A stretch of 33,463 bases of DNA from Desulfobacteraceae bacterium (GTDB lineage Bacteria > Desulfobacterota > Desulfobacteria > Desulfobacterales > JAJDOA01): contig JAJDOA010000287.1 in assembly GCA_022340405.1 (NCBI GenBank), positions 1 through 33,463 of the forward strand. Reading direction: 5' to 3'. The notes beneath the pieces were generated by a model, which ran no database searches, was not told the origin of the DNA, and saw only the letters and a program-made list of their open reading frames with translations. Every line of letters begins with the position of its first letter. Within the stretch, counting starts at the first letter, position 1. Made by a program: the position numbers and the translations under genes. Below, in pieces: positions 30,498 through 33,463 of this stretch.

Positions 30498-33463
30498 TTG
30501 ACGATCAAATCCAAGGCCCTGGAAGTGAATCTGGCCAGCACGCGGGTCGACGTCGACATCGATCCCCGATATTCGGTGCTGCAGGACGTTTTCTCCCGGT
30601 ATTTCGGACTGCTGGAAGGTCTGAACACCTTCCTGATGGAACTGTCCCATCCCTATCGGAACTGGCGCTTCATCGTGGATGAAGCGCGAGGCTACGCGCT
30701 GGACTATTTTCATCTCCTTCAGAAGCATTCCAGTGGCGGAGAGGCGGCAGCACTCCTGCTGGGGGTGTTTTTCGACGCCATCGAAGCCAAGACCGCAGAG
30801 GATGTCCGGGTTGATGCCGTGGACAACTTGATGCTCTACCTGATGAAGATCGCACGGGAAGCCGGACCGGGGATGGACAAGTTCGTCCCTGCGCTGGAGG
30901 CGGCCCTGGATCGGATCCACGACTGCGACGACGCCACGTTTTTTTTCTTTGTGAAGGGGTACTATTCACTCAAACGACTATCCGCAATCCTCCTGGAAAC
31001 GGCGGGCGGATCCGAACTGCGATGGACACCCGTCAACCGCCTCCTGCATCGGCATCTGCACACGACCTATCGATACTGGCAGCAGCAGGATGACCCCGCG
31101 ACGTGGTTTCTACATGCGGTGGACAAAGAGAATCCGCGCCCAGCGCCGCCCGCAGCGATTTTTCGAGACATCTCCCATGCCGCAGTGGCGAAGATGCTTC
31201 ATCGCTTGACCGCGGTGGGTGACGAAGCCGCGGCGGACGATGCGGAACAGACCCGTGCCCTGGTGAAGCTCCCCGGTTTTGGCGATTTCATGGAGGCATA
31301 CCGGTGCATGCCGCAAGCTCTCTTCGATGCGGGAGACACCGCCAGCACCGGAAATTTCTGGAAGGCGATCTTCCTTTTCCACACCATGAACATCGTGGGG
31401 CTTGCGACCATTCACGAAGAAACGCTGCGGGACATCAACCGCACGCTCGGATGGCTCATCGAGCACGAATCCTCCCGCAATGTCAATCTGCTGCTGGATA
31501 GGACCTTTTCCATCCTCAAGGTCTGCATCGAAGCATTTCCCACCACGGCCCTCAACTGTGTACTGAACATGGGAAAGGGGGTCTATAAAACCGGCGATCT
31601 GGATCTCATCGACTTTTTCATCGACTCCGTCGTGGATTTGGGATTTCAGGCGCCCCGCATCGGCGGCGTCGGGGACGACTGGCAGATACAGGTCAATCCC
31701 GCCCACATTCAAAACATCCGCACCTGGATGCAGATCATCGAACTCAACCCCAAGCGCTCCACGCGACTGTTGTCTTGCCTGATCATCCATCTGTCCCTTT
31801 GCGGAGTTTTCATCAAGGACACCGACCTCTTCCCCCGTGACATCACGCGGATGCTCAACAGCGACATCGGACCGGTGTTCAACTTGGCCAAACAGCTGGC
31901 GCGCCTGTTTCCCGTTTATTTCAACGACATTGGAGCCGAAGGGAAACTGCGCGACATCTCCACCGAGCTCGACGAGAGCACCCATCGTCGAGACATCCTC
32001 ATCCATTTTCTCCGCAAGCAGAGTCATGTGGAAAGCAGCAATCTGATCGTCGGGTTCATGGAGGCGGTTCTTCGATTCTGGGCGAAAAAGGACAAAACCG
32101 TCTTGCAGCCCTTCGTGCCTCCGGACATATACGAGCGGATCGATGAGGCCGGCCTGTACATCGACGGTGTCCACCGTATCATGCGCCATTTGAGCGTACA
32201 GGGTGTTTCCCTGCCCGCGGATTTCCTCGAGTTGGAGGGGCCCAACCTGCAAGAGCAGATCGCATCGGCCCCCGGAGTCGATGACGTGGACCGGCGCCGG
32301 GTGACGTTGATCGCCGAATTCTACAAGCTGCTGAGCCAGAAGTACCGGCTCGACAGCCGGTCCATACGCACGCAGGTGGAAGCGCTGCAGGCCGAGGGCT
32401 TCCCGGACCTGGAATGCCTGCATCGGGCCCTGGCCGCGGAAGACCCCAAAAAGAAGATCTCCCTTCTGATGGATGCACTTCAGGACCTGAAGAAGCTCAT
32501 CCTTTCCGACACCCGTTACGAAATTCGGGAGGACATTTACAAAAAGCGCCATTTCACCGTGGACATTCCGTCCATGTACGGCAGCTATCACGAGATGAAG
32601 TTCGACGCGTTGGGGTTGAAGTTCCGCATCGAGTCCATGCTCAACGTGCTGTTCGAAAACCTGGTCGCCGACATCGATCTGAACTTGATCACCAAGGCCA
32701 CGTTTTTCCAGATCAACGATCTATTGAAGATTTTCATCCGGGCGTTGAAGCTGGAGAGCATCTCTTCGATGGAAATCGAGCGGCAACTGGAGCTGCTCAA
32801 CCACGCCTTGCAGGTAAAAGGCCTGACATTTACGCAGTACCTGGACATCTTCAAGGGATTTGCCCAGTGCGTGAAGAATATCATCAGCGACTACTTCAAC
32901 AACATCCATGGCACCAATATCACTCGGATCCTTTCCCAGATTCCTCCGGAGCAGATTCTTCCCAAATTCTTGCCCAAGAACCAAGACAGCGACCCCGAAG
33001 GGCTGGTCCACCGGATTTCGGAAATCTTCATTCGAGACTGTCTGGCGCTTTCGCTCGGGTTGCAGCAGTTGGACCTGCTGCTGAGCCGCGTTCTCAGCAC
33101 GTTGTTTCACCAGTCCAATCGGCTGCCCGCCGACAAGCTGCGTAAGCTGCTGCTCTACGATCCGAAACGGGTCATCACGCCCATCGACTCCGAAGATCCC
33201 TTGGTATCCAGCCTGATCTACCTGGGCAACAAGGGCTACAACCTTCTCCAGCTTCAGCGGTTCGGGGCTCCCGTTCCGCCCGGCTTCATCATCACCACCG
33301 AAGCCTTCCGCTGGCGCGTGCTGATCAACAGCTACCAGCCCGCCGAACAAAACTTCAAAGAGCAGGTGGTTCGGGAAATCGCGGCCCTGGAGCATCGCAC
33401 GGGGCTGCGTTTCGGAGATCTCGACAACCCCCTGCTGCTCTCGGTGCGAAGCGGTGCGGCCAT
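30498..33463 (+). CDS. Very large protein with PPDK/PEP-synthase N-terminal ATP-grasp domain (3' end outside window)
   Basis: An open frame from a TTG at 30498 (GGAGG 6 nt upstream) runs to the window edge, 988 codons without a stop. The first about 905 residues are a mostly helical, leucine-rich region I cannot assign to a family. From about residue 908 the pyruvate phosphate dikinase-type ATP-grasp domain begins (LGNKGYNLLQLQRFGAPVPPGFIITTEAF ... LLLSVRSGAA). The conserved ATP-binding start is visible, while the phosphohistidine and PEP-binding domains, if any, lie outside. It could be a PEP synthase-like or dikinase-like enzyme with a regulatory N-terminus. The start is moderately certain because no ATG lies near. 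Confidence 0.8.
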   Translation, partial: MTIKSKALEVNLASTRVDVDIDPRYSVLQDVFSRYFGLLEGLNTFLMELSHPYRNWRFIVDEARGYALDYFHLLQKHSSGGEAAALLLGVFFDAIEAKTAEDVRVDAVDNLMLYLMKIAREAGPGMDKFVPALEAALDRIHDCDDATFFFFVKGYYSLKRLSAILLETAGGSELRWTPVNRLLHRHLHTTYRYWQQQDDPATWFLHAVDKENPRPAPPAAIFRDISHAAVAKMLHRLTAVGDEAAADDAEQTRALVKLPGFGDFMEAYRCMPQALFDAGDTASTGNFWKAIFLFHTMNIVGLATIHEETLRDINRTLGWLIEHESSRNVNLLLDRTFSILKVCIEAFPTTALNCVLNMGKGVYKTGDLDLIDFFIDSVVDLGFQAPRIGGVGDDWQIQVNPAHIQNIRTWMQIIELNPKRSTRLLSCLIIHLSLCGVFIKDTDLFPRDITRMLNSDIGPVFNLAKQLARLFPVYFNDIGAEGKLRDISTELDESTHRRDILIHFLRKQSHVESSNLIVGFMEAVLRFWAKKDKTVLQPFVPPDIYERIDEAGLYIDGVHRIMRHLSVQGVSLPADFLELEGPNLQEQIASAPGVDDVDRRRVTLIAEFYKLLSQKYRLDSRSIRTQVEALQAEGFPDLECLHRALAAEDPKKKISLLMDALQDLKKLILSDTRYEIREDIYKKRHFTVDIPSMYGSYHEMKFDALGLKFRIESMLNVLFENLVADIDLNLITKATFFQINDLLKIFIRALKLESISSMEIERQLELLNHALQVKGLTFTQYLDIFKGFAQCVKNIISDYFNNIHGTNITRILSQIPPEQILPKFLPKNQDSDPEGLVHRISEIFIRDCLALSLGLQQLDLLLSRVLSTLFHQSNRLPADKLRKLLLYDPKRVITPIDSEDPLVSSLIYLGNKGYNLLQLQRFGAPVPPGFIITTEAFRWRVLINSYQPAEQNFKEQVVREIAALEHRTGLRFGDLDNPLLLSVRSGAA

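Overview
The window is GC-rich, densely coded bacterial chromosome. A complete bacterial-type CO dehydrogenase/acetyl-CoA synthase (Wood-Ljungdahl) operon, ferredoxin-linked 2-oxoacid chemistry, a TRAP transporter and a lone molybdopterin oxidoreductase point to an anaerobe, most likely a sulfate-reducing or syntrophic Desulfobacterota. That assignment is inferred from gene content, not from a marker gene.

Left block (about 1-7470, minus strand). Read in its own direction, a sigma70-like promoter near 7469-7441 leads into a roughly 208-nt leader. The leader encodes a 14-residue peptide, MDRMVTFWWWWRIG, with a good ribosome binding site and four consecutive Trp codons. A rho-independent terminator follows, then iorA (indolepyruvate:ferredoxin oxidoreductase alpha), iorB (beta), a PaaK-type arylacetate-CoA ligase, and dctP-dctQ-dctM (TRAP transporter). 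This has the architecture of a ribosome-mediated tryptophan attenuator, but in front of an uptake, CoA-activation and 2-oxoacid oxidoreductase set instead of trpEDCBA. Attenuation switches genes on when charged tRNA-Trp is scarce. I therefore infer that the operon runs anabolically: arylacetate (indoleacetate) is imported, activated to the CoA ester and reductively carboxylated to indolepyruvate, a tryptophan precursor. This is the main finding.

Middle block (about 7530-17600). On the plus strand lie an orphan molybdopterin oxidoreductase with a translationally coupled two-helix membrane protein, an alpha/beta hydrolase, an SRPBCC-like exported protein coupled to a RecD2-type helicase, and an acetyl-CoA hydrolase/transferase fused to a GNAT domain. 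A threonine aldolase and a 99-residue hypothetical protein lie on the minus strand.

Right block (17791-28998, plus strand). The RACo-type corrinoid-protein reductive activator is followed by a 700-bp gap with a putative terminator and promoter. The operon acsD, cooS/acsA, acsB, acsC, acsE then follows and ends at a strong terminator. AcsD carries an unusual Ala/Lys/Glu-rich tail of about 175 residues. All metal-cluster ligands of CODH and ACS that I could check are present. The window closes with a small exported STI1-like protein, a membrane-anchored rhodanese and the 5' part of a very large protein that runs into a pyruvate phosphate dikinase-type ATP-grasp domain.

Four copies of one foldback repeat (about 145-195 bp, ends TAGAAG...CTTCTA, MITE-like) sit in intergenic gaps. 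Three of them punctuate or flank the ior operon.
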